Shown here in pieces: positions 24,059-35,517 of a stretch of 64,000 nucleotides of DNA. Where the stretch lies: contig CM055097.1 in assembly GCA_029204225.1 (NCBI GenBank), positions 66,098,268 to 66,162,267 of the forward strand, given 5' to 3'. The first letter of the stretch is position 1. Each line of letters begins with the position of its first letter. The notes under the pieces are model-generated. The model did no database searches. It saw nothing but the letters and a program-made list of their open reading frames with translations, and was not told the origin of the DNA. Source of the stretch: Diphasiastrum complanatum. Taxonomy: Eukaryota > Streptophyta > Lycopodiopsida > Lycopodiales > Lycopodiaceae. The position numbers and the translations under genes are program-made.

Positions 24059-24603
24059 CACTGTGACACCTCACTAGACACCTCTGTAGCCTATCTGGGC
24101 CACGTCATCCAGTTCTCCAATGACTTACTAATAGACCCATACCAATCCACCATCATGAGTTTAGGCCTACAACCATTAATTATGACCTTATACACATAAG
24201 GGCCCCAATTCACTTATAGTCATAACTAACTTACAAGTTGTTGGTCTACTGATCCCTAGTGTGGACACATCTTCTCAATCTACTTTCATTTGTCAAGAGA
24301 AGTATGCTAATTCTATTCTAAAGATATTTCATATACTAGATGCAAAGTCTTGTGATACACCTATTGTCATGCCCACGACTGGTCTCGGGTAGCGTGTCCA
24401 CGCTAGGGATCAGTAGACCAACAACTCGTAAGTTAGTTATGACTATAAGGGAATTGGGGCCCTTATGTATATAAGGTCATAATTAATGGTGGTAGGCGTA
24501 AACTCATGATGGTGGATTGGTATGGGTCTATCATGGAGTCATTGAGAAACTGGATGACGTGGCCCAGATAGGCTGCAGAGGTGTCCAGTGAGGTGTCACA
24601 GTG
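24059..24603. repeat. long inverted repeat, arms of about 210 bp
   Basis: Arm 1 (24059-24268) and arm 2 (24394-24603) are reverse complements with roughly 93% identity by eye, separated by a 125-bp loop. Most of the loop (about 24275-24362) is Copia reverse transcriptase sequence matching 46870-46965. Arm 2 runs straight into the direct repeat at 24612. Confidence 0.9.
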
Positions 24604-24611
24604 CACTACTA

Positions 24612-24746
24612 GTGGTGCATGGCCTTGGATGGGTATAAGTATACCTATTGGGCTCTCACTAGTGTATGCTTGATTGCATGACTGATAGCAGTATGTTGCT
24701 GGTGTGAATCCTCATTCCTCTTTGAGATTGATCCATAGCTTACCAG
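24612..24746 (+). repeat. direct repeat, second copy
   Basis: Second copy of 22935-23068. It follows inverted-repeat arm 2 directly and ends near the insertion point of the minus-strand Copia at 24808. Confidence 0.7.
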
Positions 24747-24807
24747 TTGGACCTCCCGGAAGAAACTCAAATGCATCTGGTTTTTCATGTAAGCCGACTC
24801 GAAAAGA

Positions 24808-25702
24808 TGTAGGAAAGATAGCAATTATTCTTCCACATAGAACACGATGTAAGTTCGAATAAATCAAACTAATATCAGTGTCTTCAATCACAATTTTATC
24901 TGATCTATGTACTTATAGAAAATTATTTATTCTGACTGAATATGTGTGCCAAAATTATATGCGAAAGTAAGATACTATATGCGGAAGTATGAGACAAATC
25001 AAGATCATTTAGACAATAGGAAACTATTGATCAAAGACGTATTTTTATAACTTTGAATCTAATTCATCAATATACATCTCTTTTTGTCTTATCTCACTGT
25101 TGTGTCTTTGAATGAATTAGTTTCAACGAGTAGTGCATATGTATTTATATTGCTACAGAACAGGTCTTTTGGCATTTTATTTACAAGTTTTTTGGCCTTT
25201 TAATATTGTAACAATAGAAATCGAACCATTTACAACGGTTGATATTCAAATAGATGCTTTGTTTTCAAGCTCGAATAAATTCTATTCGTGAATATTTTGA
25301 AACATTTTGTCTCTCCATTTCAGCTTCGTGTTTCGCGAATTATTCGCGACACTTGTCTCTTCACGACATTTTTGTCATTCGCGAATCGTTCACGACAGAT
25401 GACAATTCTTGAGCTTGAAGAAAGGAAGCTAGAATATTTCGCGAACTGTTCGAGATAGTTTCGTGACAGGTGACCTTAAAGAACAGTCCAAAAGATTTCG
25501 CAAATTGTTCACGACAATTTCACGACATCTGAGGCTTGAACAAAAACAGAAAAATTTTGCGACAAGATTTTGTTTGCGAATCTTTCGAGTTGGTCACGAA
25601 TAGAAAAGTTTCGAGTTCGCATTCATTTCTTTCTCATTCTTTGTCAAGTAAACTGCGTGCTTTTTTGGTAGAATCAAGATCTATCTGATCAGTTGTTCTA
25701 CA
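24808..25702 (-). repeat. 3' LTR of the minus-strand Copia, 895 bp
   Basis: In plus-strand coordinates it begins TGTAGGAAAG and ends GTTCTACA. The first roughly 570 bp match 29396-29963. The remainder, its U3 on the minus strand, contains the TCGCGAA-rich repeats at 25320-25615. Confidence 0.85.
25320..25615. repeat. reiterated TTCGCGAA-type motifs in LTR U3
   Basis: Half-dyads TTCGCGAA, TCACGACA, TTCGCGAC and close variants recur about every 15-40 bp, often as spaced inverted pairs. CpG is far denser than in flanking DNA. The position in U3 suggests promoter or enhancer repeats. Confidence 0.7.
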
Positions 25703-25744
25703 GCTCCCTCTTAAAGTGGCAGTTGGATTAACCCCAATCTTCTT

Positions 25745-28700
25745 CGCTACTTCTCAAACAAGGCTTTACTTAGTGGCTTTGTAAAGATATCAACTATCAT
25801 TTCCTTTGTGGGTATGAAGACTGCATTCAGTATCTTCTTCTCGACTAAGTCTCGAATCACATGATACTTGATAGCTATGTGCTTCATTTTCGAGTGAAAT
25901 ACAAGATCTCTCGTAAGATAGATTGCTAAAGTGTTATCCATTAACAAGACATAAGGCTCAGAACTAGATTCATCAAATTCTTCCAATATCTATTTAATCC
26001 ATATCAGTTCATTTGTCATCTTGGCTGCTACTACATATTCCGCTTCACAGGAAGATTGAGCTACTGTTGTTTGCTTCTTGCTAATCCAGAGTATGGCTGC
26101 GCCAGATGCTAGAGTACAACCTCCTAAAATACTTTTGCTATCATTCTTCATGGATGCCCAACTTGCGTCACTGTAAGATTCGATGTGAAATCCAGCTTCC
26201 TTCGAATAACGCAATCCATAGTCTTTCGTTTTCCTAGAGATATTGTAGTACTCTCTTTGCCAACTTCCAATGTAACGATCCTGGATTCTGATTATATTGG
26301 CTCAGCCTGTATACTGCAAACGCTATATCAGGTCTGATGTTGTCTGCTAGATATAACAATGATCCAATCAGCCTACGATAGGGTGTTTTGGCCATTTGTT
26401 CGTCTTTTTCGAGAGTCTGCGGACAATTTGCCTTGTTGAGTATTGTTCCAGGTAACATGGGAGTATGCACACCTTTGCATTCGAGCATGTTGAAGTTTTC
26501 AATGATCTTTTGAGTGTACTTTTGTTGGTGAAGCTACAACTTACCACCTTCAAAGTCTCTCACGATCTGCAAGCCTAGATAGATTTTAGCTCCTCCTAGG
26601 TCAGCGATCTCAAATATTTCAGAAATGTCTCTTTTGACATCTGAAATTAACTTATCTCTTCTTGAGAAGATAAGCGTGTCATCAACATAAACAGCTAAAA
26701 TGATTATTTCATTTTGAACATGTTTGATATAGACATTTGATTCAGCAAATAGAGGTTTGAAGCCTATGGATCGTAGTGCTTCGTCCTTCTTTCTATATAA
26801 TTGTCTCGCTGCCTGTTTGAAATGCTTTTATTTATGTGACATCCGTATTTTGGATATTCTTGGCTTACAAAACCAAGTGGTTGGTCCGTGAATAAGTCTT
26901 CTTCCAATTCTACAAGCAGGAAAGCAGTTTTCTCATCCACAATATGGATTTTCAAATCATGAGCCATTGCATACGCGAATAACAAGCGAATTGATGTATG
27001 TTTGACTATCGGTGAGAAAGTATCAGTGTAGTCGATCCCATACTTCTATGAAAATCCTTTAGCAACCAACCTTGCCTTTATGAATGTATTTCAAATCCTA
27101 CCAGAAAACCTTGCTCTGTCTTTTCATCGAGTTTCTTTCTCAGCTTATCTGGTATGTGCATATATACTGTGCATCCAAATGTTCGAACATGTGCAAGATT
27201 TGGCTTCAACTTCCACCATGAGATTCTCATGGGGAGTTTTATCTGGTATTCGAGATTTCAGAATACGATTCTGAAGATAATTTGATGTAGCCATTGCTTC
27301 TGCCCACAACTATTTTGGTGCTTTCGCATGAGCCATCATACACCTTGCAGCTTCCATCAGTGTACGATTCCTTCGTTCAGCTATTCCATTGTGTTGAGGT
27401 GTGTAAGATGCAGTATTCGTGTGCATAATACCTCGATCAGTACATTAAGCTTTGAATTCATTGGAAATGTACTCACCTCCATGATCTGTGCGAATTTGCT
27501 TTAGCTTATTGCTTGTCTACTTCGCAGCCCAATTCGTATACTCAACGAATTTCTCGAAAGCTTCATATTTGGTACGAATAAAGTATACTACATCAAACTT
27601 GCTGAAGTCATCAATAAATGTAATGAAGTACTTTGCATCACCCAATGACAATACTCCGAATGGTCCATAAATATCTGAATGCACAATTTCAAGTACCTTA
27701 GTTGCTTTATAAACAACCTTATTGAAAGGTGTTCTGGTCATCTTGCCTTTAAAACAGGATTCGCAGGTAGTTCGAATATCTCTACTTTTGATTTCGACTC
27801 CTTGAATTCTCTGACTTTTATTGGCTTGGTACAAGGCTTCCATGTTTATATGACATAGCCTTTTGTGCCACAGTACATTTGTTGATTCCTGAGTTTGATT
27901 GACTTGTTCGATTCTTGTTCAAATGTCTAGGTGATACAAATTTTCTTCTCTGTTGCCTTTAGCAACAAGGTTAGAATCTTCCTTGAACAATTTACAAGAG
28001 CTCTTTGTGAAGGTTACTGACATGCCTGTATCGACTATCTTTGCTACAGATAGAAGATCTTTATTAAGAGTAGGGACATAGAGAACTTCCTCCAATTTCT
28101 TGTCTCCCTGATTCGTGTCCAGCCATAATACACTAGTTCCATCAACCATGTGTTTAGAACCGTCTCCAAGTATAATGAATCTCGAATTGTTCGTTGTCTT
28201 GTACTCAGACAAAATTTGTTTCGAGGAAACAGAATGTGAGGTGGCTCCCGAATCAAATACTACTTCTCGAATTGAATTAGATGAACATCATAGATCAGTA
28301 CTAACATAAGCTGCTGAATTTCTTGTTGCCCTGTCTTCTACTGCTCTGGAGCATTCTACTTTGTCTTCGACATAGTTTGAATATGAAGGTTCGCTTCTAT
28401 TCTGCTCCTTTTTGTTTCTGAGATTCTGATAACAGTCTATTGCTGCATGACCCCATTTATGACAATGAATGCATTCAATCTTTGGACTTAGCCAACACTT
28501 TTCTTTTGTGTGATCTGAACTTCTACATCTGTTACAGATGTTCTTATCACCAAAATTCTTTTGTTGTTTTTCATATTGTTGTTCATTAGTCTTAGACTCA
28601 TTCTTTTTAGACAACTCCCTCTTAAACTTAGACTTCTTAGAAGATTTATTCTTCTGAGTAAATAGAGCATTTTCTGAATCACCATTGTTGTCATAGCGTT

Positions 28701-29281
28701 CACGAGCTTCTACTTCCTCCTTCACTCCATCTATTGTCTTTTGAAGTGTCATTGTCGCATCTTTCGCCAATAAGATTTGAGTTGTGTGGAATGACCTGGG
28801 TAGGGCTTGAAAAAAATAACTAAGCTGTTTTTTCTTAGAAATTGTATTTTTGCACCAGAATTCTGCAAGGAAATAAACAGATTTTTATTTTTTTGCATGA
28901 ATGTGTTCAGGTCTTTGCCGTCCCACTGTAGGTAAGTTAATTGGTCTTCCAAAAACATGTCTGATTATGAGATCGAGTCTCATTCTTGGTTTGCAATTCT
29001 TCCCATAAATCCTTTGCATTTGAAATTGATGTAAGATCTAGCATTATATTGTCATGTACTGATGACACAATAATTGCTATAGCTTTGTCATTTTTTAAAC
29101 TCCATTCTCAAAGTTTTTTGCCAAGAATAGCTTCTGGCTTCTCCTCAATTGGTTCTACCCATTGCCATAGACCTTCGCCCTTCAACAAGAGTGAAGTCTT
29201 TAATTTCCAAATCAAGTAGTTTGAACCTTCTGGGTCCAAGATTGTTGTAATCTTAGCTTGAATATTGGTGATTGACGACAT
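25745..29281 (-). pseudogene. Copia gag-pol relic
   Basis: The gag start codon reads on minus at 29281-29279 (MSSITNIQAK). In order toward lower coordinates: gag with a nonsense or frame break near 28960; two zinc knuckles, CNRCRSSDHTKEKC and CIHCHKWGHAAIDC (about 28540-28430); a protease-to-GAG-pre-integrase block (28212-27919); an integrase zinc part and core start with HSDIYGPFG and FIDDFSKF (27843-27517); reverse transcriptase pieces (27000-26500); an [20 protein letters not shown] block (26488-26234); and RNase H ending in FTKPLSKALFEK (26214-25747). There are many frameshifts and stops. Its protein would have packaged, copied and integrated element RNA. It is a different Copia lineage from the 41942 and 54710 elements, with two zinc knuckles, a short leader and 895-bp LTRs. 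Confidence 0.9.
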
Positions 29282-29395
29282 CTTCTAATTCTGAATAACC
29301 TCCAGATAGCGGCCTATTGATGAATGTATGAAAAATGCTGAGAGGGATATGAAGATACCACTGTATCAACTTTAATTCCGTATGCTCTGATACCA

Positions 29396-29963
29396 CTTTA
29401 GGAAAGATAGCAATTATTCTTCCACAGAGAACACGATGTAAGTTCGAATAAATCAAACTAATATCAGTGTCTTCAATCGTGATTTTATCTTATCTATGTA
29501 CTAATAGAACAGTATTTATTCTAACTGAACATGCGTGCCAAAATTATATGCGGAAGTAAGATACTATATGCGGAAGTATGAGACAACTCAAGATCATTTA
29601 GACAATAAAAATCTATTGATCAAAGAAGGGTTTTTATAACTCTGAATCTGATTCATCAATATACATATCTTTTTGTCTTATCTCGTTGTTGTGTCTATGA
29701 ATGAGTTAGTTTCAACAAGTAGTGCATATGTATTCATATTGCTACAGAACAGGTCTTTCGGCCATTTATTTACAGGTCTTTTGGCCTTTTAATACTGTAA
29801 CAGTAGAAATCTAACTGTTTACAACGGTTGATATTCAAATAGATGCTCTATTTCTAGGCTCAAATAAATTATGTTCGCGAATATTTTGTGTCAGTCCGTC
29901 TCTTCGTTTCAGCTCTGCGTTTCACGAACTATTCGTGACACTTGTCTCTTCGCAACATTTTTG
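29396..29963 (-). repeat. 5' LTR of the minus-strand Copia, truncated
   Basis: It matches 24808-25380 and starts TTTAGGAAAG beside the primer site. It ends abruptly in a TTTTTGTCAT sequence, after which pol sequence of another Copia element follows. Confidence 0.85.
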
Positions 29964-29965
29964 TC

Positions 29966-32900
29966 ATCCACATAGATTAGCAAGATAGTAATATCATTTC
30001 CAACTAACCTAAAATATAATGAATGATCATAATCACTCATAACAAACCTTTGAGAGAGTAAAAAAGTGTTAAGCCTGTGAAATTTCAGAGAAATGGACTC
30101 AATTTGATCTATAAAAGATCAATAAGTGTGATTGGTAACTTGGAATCTTGATCTATATCAAAACTAGCATCCAAATCTAGCTTCTACTTGAAAATTTCTA
30201 TATATCCAAGCAAGAACAACCAAAAATAATGATCCAAAGCTTTTACATGTGTGAAGTACAGCAAGTGTACAACCTAATAATAGCAAATAAGTTTACTTAA
30301 GAAATCCTAAGCATTCAGCCACAAATAACTTGCCTAAGAGAGTGAAAACACCAAGATTGCTCCCAAATCTCATAATTGGCCTTCAAATGGATCTCACATG
30401 GATGATATACAAAATCTTCATAATCTCTCTCTAAGCCATATCCACAGCATGCGTGAGACAGCTCATAGTGCTTATCCATATCCACTTTGGCTAAGATTCC
30501 ACTAATTTGCCACATCATCATTGGTGGCTAGTGTTGACCTTCTAGATTCCTACAACTTAGGAGATAACTCCCATAATTTTTGAGATTTGACATTTAACTC
30601 AAACAAAATCTATATACAATGGATCTGAACTTTATGCTTGACATTTCACATGTGGGAGACCACTCCTACCCATGTGATATAGCATATTCTACCACTAGAA
30701 TGGTGCCAAGTGGCATAATACTACTAAACTAGTTTTTGGCCAATTTAACTACTAGTTTCCAAATTAAATGAGATGTACAACCTATATGATCTATCTAAAT
30801 GACTTAGGCATAGATTTCACACGTGCGAACAGGCTCCACACATGTCTAATGATGATAGGTACAAGTCATTGTGATATTTACATGATTTGATCAAATTAGC
30901 TTTTGCCAATTCTAACAAAGCCTAGCATACCAACTCCTTGGTGCTTGATTAAGACCATACAAACTCTTTTGTAGAAGACACACATAATTTGGATTTGTAG
31001 ATATAATCTAGCTCTTGAGTTGCTCCATGTACACTTCCTTCTCAAGATCACCATTTAAGAATCCATTTTTAATGTCCATTTGTCATAGATCCCATCCATA
31101 AAGAGTAACAAGAGAGATGATGACCCAAATGCTTACCATCTTTGCCATGGGTGCAAAGGTCTCATCATAGTCAATACCATGCTCTTGTGCATATCCCTTG
31201 GCCGCCAACCTTGCCTTATGCTTATTGATAGATCCATCTTGGTTAGTCTTCATCTTGAAGATCCATTTGCATCCAATATCTTTCTTGTCCTTAAGTAACT
31301 CCACCAATCTCCATGTATTGTTCTTCATAAGAGCTTGATACTCAAGATCCATTGCTTGGATCCATTCCTCTTTGTTCCTTGCTTCATATACACATGTAGG
31401 TTCATCAAAAGAGGTTAGGAAAGCAGATTTTGTTCCAGCAACCACTTGATTACCTTTCTCATCATATGTGAGCCTTGAAGGTTTTTGTCTTTCCCTTCAT
31501 GTTCTCCTTGGCTTTTGACTTGATGAAGGTCCTTCATCATCACCATTTAAAGTAAGATACATAACATCAACATCAAGATTGTTAGATCCATCCACACCAT
31601 CATTACTTGAATACACTTTTGGAATATTTCCCTCATAAAAAATGACATCTCTACCAATAATCACCTTATTAGTAGTAGGAATGTAAAGCTTGTAGGCTTT
31701 ACTCACCTCACTATATCCAAAAAATATACCTTTCCTTGAAGATGGATCATCCTTTGTCCTATCATCAAGAGTTATATTTCCATAGCAAATGCATCTAAAA
31801 GTTCTAAAAAACTTGACACTCGGCCTCCTCTTGAATAGCATCTCAAAAGGTATCCTTCCGTCCAATAAAGCACTCGGCCACCTATTGCATAGAAAGTTAG
31901 CACACAACAAGGATTGATCCCAAAATGGTTTAGGAAGATTGGCACTTAACCTCATAGCTTTGGCACGCTCACATAAGGTCCTATTTGTTAGGTGTCCTTG
32001 GATTTGTGTACTCCCTCTTGATTCCATGCTCATCACAAAAGGCCTTGAACTTGGTTAAGATATACTCACCACCATTTTCACTCCTCAAGTACTTGATCCT
32101 TGTGGAAAATTGGTTCTCCCTACATACTTGAACTTCACAAAGACATCATACACTTCATATTTTCTCTTTAATAAATATACCCAACAATATCCACTAAAAT
32201 CATCAATGAAAGTTACATACATCTTAGCTCCACTATTGCTAATTGTTTCCATGAATATTCGAATGTACAAGGTAGTCTATGTGACTTTGACAAAGCACAA
32301 GATTCACAAACATGATTGATGCTAGTTAAAGAACTTGGAAGGCCAATCACAACTTGCTTTCTAGCCATTACCTCCTATGCTTTGAATTTGAGATTCCCCA
32401 TCCTCTTATGCCAAACCTCTTGCATGGAGATTTGCTCACTTGCCACACATCCAACTTGGTTAGCAATAACACAAGCATCTAGTTTGAATAACTTCTTTTG
32501 CCTTTGACCTTTTACAATCAAGACATCCTTCCTTGTGATCATACAAGCATCACCATCAAACTCCACTTTAAGACCTTTGCTTAGAAATTGACTCGCACTA
32601 AGTAGGTTCTTAGTAATAGATGGAATGAACAAAACATCCTTCAAATGAACATTCATGTTTGTAGAGAGAGAAATAGGAATTGTGCCAATCCCTTTGATTG
32701 CACACTCACCATCATTGGTCGTGTAGATCACCCTCTTGTCATCTCCATATGCCAATAAAGAAGTGAAATACTCCTTGTGAAAATTCTTGTGTGAGCTTGC
32801 TCCACTATCAATCCTCCATGGATCAATATCTCCAACAATAGAACTCAAACATGAAGACATCACAAAAGCATCATCATTTGTGTTTTTAGCATCAACACAA

Positions 32901-33028
32901 GAGTTATATTACCTTGCTTGTCTCCTTGATCTCTCTTCTTTTTGTAGCAAACACTAGCAAAGTGACCTTTGATGCCACAGTAGAAGCCCTTAAATTTAGA
33001 GCTATCTTTCTTATTACCAGAAGAATGT
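29966..33028 (-). pseudogene. Copia gag-pol fragment, interrupted by a solo LTR
   Basis: On minus, from the gag zinc-knuckle region (about 33020-32900) through protease WRIDSGASSH (near 32815), GAG-pre-integrase, integrase (32270-31600), the linker and reverse transcriptase to a YVDD-like end at 29966. It closely resembles the gag-pol of the intact element at 43769-47722, so both belong to one family. It is cut at 30076-30917 by a solo LTR; pol sequence resumes on the far side, ending in LLIYVDD just before the junction with the 24808 element. Both outer ends are truncated: no LTRs, no RNase H and no N-terminal gag. Several stops and frame changes are present. Confidence 0.88.
30076..30917 (-). 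mobile_element. solo LTR, 842 bp, target duplication AAGCC
   Basis: It begins TGTGAAATTTC and ends TTCTAACA. AAGCC flanks both sides (30071-30075 and 30918-30922), and the host Copia pol continues across. The same family occurs as a solo LTR at 37767-38598. Minus orientation is inferred because its right end read in reverse resembles the start of the 34013 LTR. It carries TTCACACGTGCGAA at 30816-30829. Solo LTRs arise by recombination between the two LTRs of an element. Confidence 0.85.
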
Positions 33029-34007
33029 CAGACGCAGACCACGTCACAATTCATTTTAGTACTTTGCAGTAACTGCATTACTTCACGCTCATTGCCCACA
33101 CAATTGTTATAACTGCTTAATGTATATATACAGAACAACAACACACTATGACGATGATCCAAGTGACATAAAGGTGATGAAAAATGTAATCAAAGTCATT
33201 GTAGCGGAAGCGTGATTCAGAGTTTCTTTGTGAACTCCATTGTATCATAATTATCTGGTTCCACAAGATCAGAGATTTTAGAAAGAGTGAAAGTAATTCA
33301 AGAAGTAGAGATAGTATTCAATCTGTTATTAGCATAGTAAGATCACAACATACAGTGCACTATTACTATGAACCATTTTTTGGCGTGATCTGATAATTGT
33401 ATTTACAATAACTTAATTCAGATTCTCTCACATATTCCGTAGACCAAAGTCAATAGAGGATCAAATCAATGACTTTTTAGTCACATATCCCTATGAAACT
33501 TCACGTGACAACTGGCAGATTTTGTTTTTGGTGCAGACCATCAAGGGCAATGAGCTAGGATGCCTTCTAGCACTCTAACCCCAACTGGAATGGTGCCATC
33601 AAATGTTTGAGAAAGACCCTGTGACCATCAGGACCTACATGACAAGTCCACCACAACTACGGATTAACCCACGCTTCAACACCATCACACGACGATCCGA
33701 ATGGATGGAGTGTGGTACACCATTGGACCAGATCACCGTGAAAACCATGAAATTGGCCAAGAATTTTCTCAGAATACAGATGGAAAACAGATGTAGATAC
33801 CAAGAGGGCTCTCATCTAGTTTTCAAAAGCATATATCAAACATCATGATCTCACGGTCTGCGCGACAACAACATTCACCCGAGACTTAGAATTTTTGATG
33901 GGCGTCTCCACCAAATGGGATGACTTCTTATCCCCTATCTGTTTTGATCCTAACACAGCCTTGGCGTCTGAAAAAGTTGAATACCACCTCCTAGTGGCTC
34001 GAGTGTA
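33029..34007. other. target region of the 34013 Copia, unrecognised
   Basis: This holds an 81-codon plus-strand frame (33603-33848) with MFEKDPVTIRTYM and LDQITVKTMKLAKNF segments that I do not recognise. The composition changes to C-rich after about 33540. The same style of sequence resumes at 39420 after the Copia insertion, so an older element or gene was split. No intron signals were seen. Confidence 0.35.
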
Positions 34008-34012
34008 CTATA

Positions 34013-34713
34013 CGTGAAGAATTGCCAAAAATTGGCAAATGTAGCTTGATCACAAACCATGTAGAATAGTGTAAATTGTGTACACAAGTGGGTCCCACAC
34101 ATGTGAGGCCATGATGTCACGTGAGAAACCCATCCTAATGCAGGTTAGGTCAAGTCAAGAGAGTTGGTCATGTCTATTTGGTGGTCATCCCTACTCTATA
34201 GGACCTACACCTAAGTTTAAGGTGAAAATTTGACCAACTAGCTACCTACCAAGCATAACTCTAGGATCTAGGCTAGCTTTTCATTTCAGGGCAAGAAGGG
34301 TGAGTTAACTTCCTTATTACATGCTGGAAATCCACCTAACGTCAAAAAGGAAGTCGAATTTGCTATGTATTCCAAGCTCCCATAGTGAGAAGATAGAAAA
34401 TTTTTGGAGCTCATTGGCAATCTCTAGCTAGTTCACTATGTACATTGAGTTTTTATGATCCAAATGAAACCAAATCAATTTATACTTGTTTCTCAAGTTG
34501 AAGGCCGTACTACAACCTGTAATACACATGTGTGGGCTCAGATTTCAATGTTTATCAATGCTTTTGATTGTTAATGCTTGTTGTTTGTCAAATTGCCAAT
34601 CTAGATTAACTTTTTTGTGTCTAGTTTTTTGATAGATTGTTAAGCAAGCATCCAATCACTCTTGTGGATCTTTTGTAGATCCATTTATGGTCCTAAAGTA
34701 TGGTAATTTTACA
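34013..34713 (+). repeat. 5' LTR of the 34013 Copia
   Basis: It begins CGTGAAGAATTG (right copy TGTGAAG) and ends TTTTACA at the primer site. It differs from the right copy at scattered positions, including a C-to-T change in the CACACGTGTG palindrome (here CACATGTG). Confidence 0.9.
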
Positions 34714-35150
34714 TGGTATCAGAGCCAAGTACAAGAGCATAAGCCATTGATCTAATGCAAATCCATTTTTAGCAAGTTTTGGTGCTAAAAACTAGTATTG
34801 AGAGGGCTAGCTAGAATCTTGATATTGGTGAGAAGATTTGATCCCAAACTTGGTAGGGGTCCAAATCCGTACTATCCACATGTGTGGGCACCTCTGAACC
34901 TGCATTTAATGCATGGTATTCATTTGATCCAAAGAAATTCAATTTGTGAGCTTTTGATGTAATTTTTGGTGGAAATCTTAGGATAAGCTACCAAGATTGA
35001 GTGCCATTGATTAGATTTGACATAGGGTCATGAGATCTAATTAATCTAGGCTGAAATCAGGTCCTCTAAACTTGTTTTACAGGTCTTGAAAGTACATCAA
35101 AAAGTGTGAGGGAGATTTAGTCATGTTATTGTCCAAAACTAGTCAAAATT

Positions 35151-35495
35151 GGCAAGATTTGATTGTAAGTAGATTTCGCATCATCTTATCTTCATTCCAA
35201 CTTTGTGAGGGAGTGCTAGAACTGAGATTATAAGTCCATTTTTTGGACTAGAAATCTAATTTGAGTGAAACACTACAAGAAAGAAATCTTAGTGAGTTTC
35301 TAGAGACAATCAAACCCATTTCTTGGCAAGATTTGTTGAAAGTAGTTTTCACTTCATCTTATCTTCATTCCAGCTTTGTGAGAGAGTGATAGAACTGTGA
35401 TTATAAGTCCATTTGTTGGATTAGAAATCAAATTTGAGTGAAACACTGCAAGTGTGAGACCTTTGTGAGTTTCAAGTCAATCAAATCTATTTCTT
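35151..35495. repeat. tandem duplication in the Copia leader
   Basis: Two adjacent units of about 174 and 171 bp (35151-35324 and 35325-35495) share the same word order, both starting GGCAAGATTTG. They lie just before the gag start. Confidence 0.8.
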
Positions 35496-35517
35496 GTTTG
35501 TAGAAGTCACTAGTAAG

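Larger units (their letters stand above)
24808..29963 (-). mobile_element. degenerate Copia retrotransposon with truncated 5' LTR
   Basis: Reading leftwards: 5' LTR (29963-29396, truncated), primer site complement GCTCTGATACCA at 29383-29394, gag-pol relic, polypurine tract (complement of GCTCCCTCTT at about 25703-25712), 3' LTR 25702-24808. The leader is only about 100 nt. The outer part of the 5' LTR is replaced by pol sequence of another Copia element at about 29963, so no target duplication can be checked. Confidence 0.9.

Noticed and set aside
24059-24603. DNA transposon with long terminal inverted repeats
   Set aside because: The loop is only 125 bp of Copia RT, and no target duplication or transposase was seen. 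Inverted duplication within an LTR element fits better.
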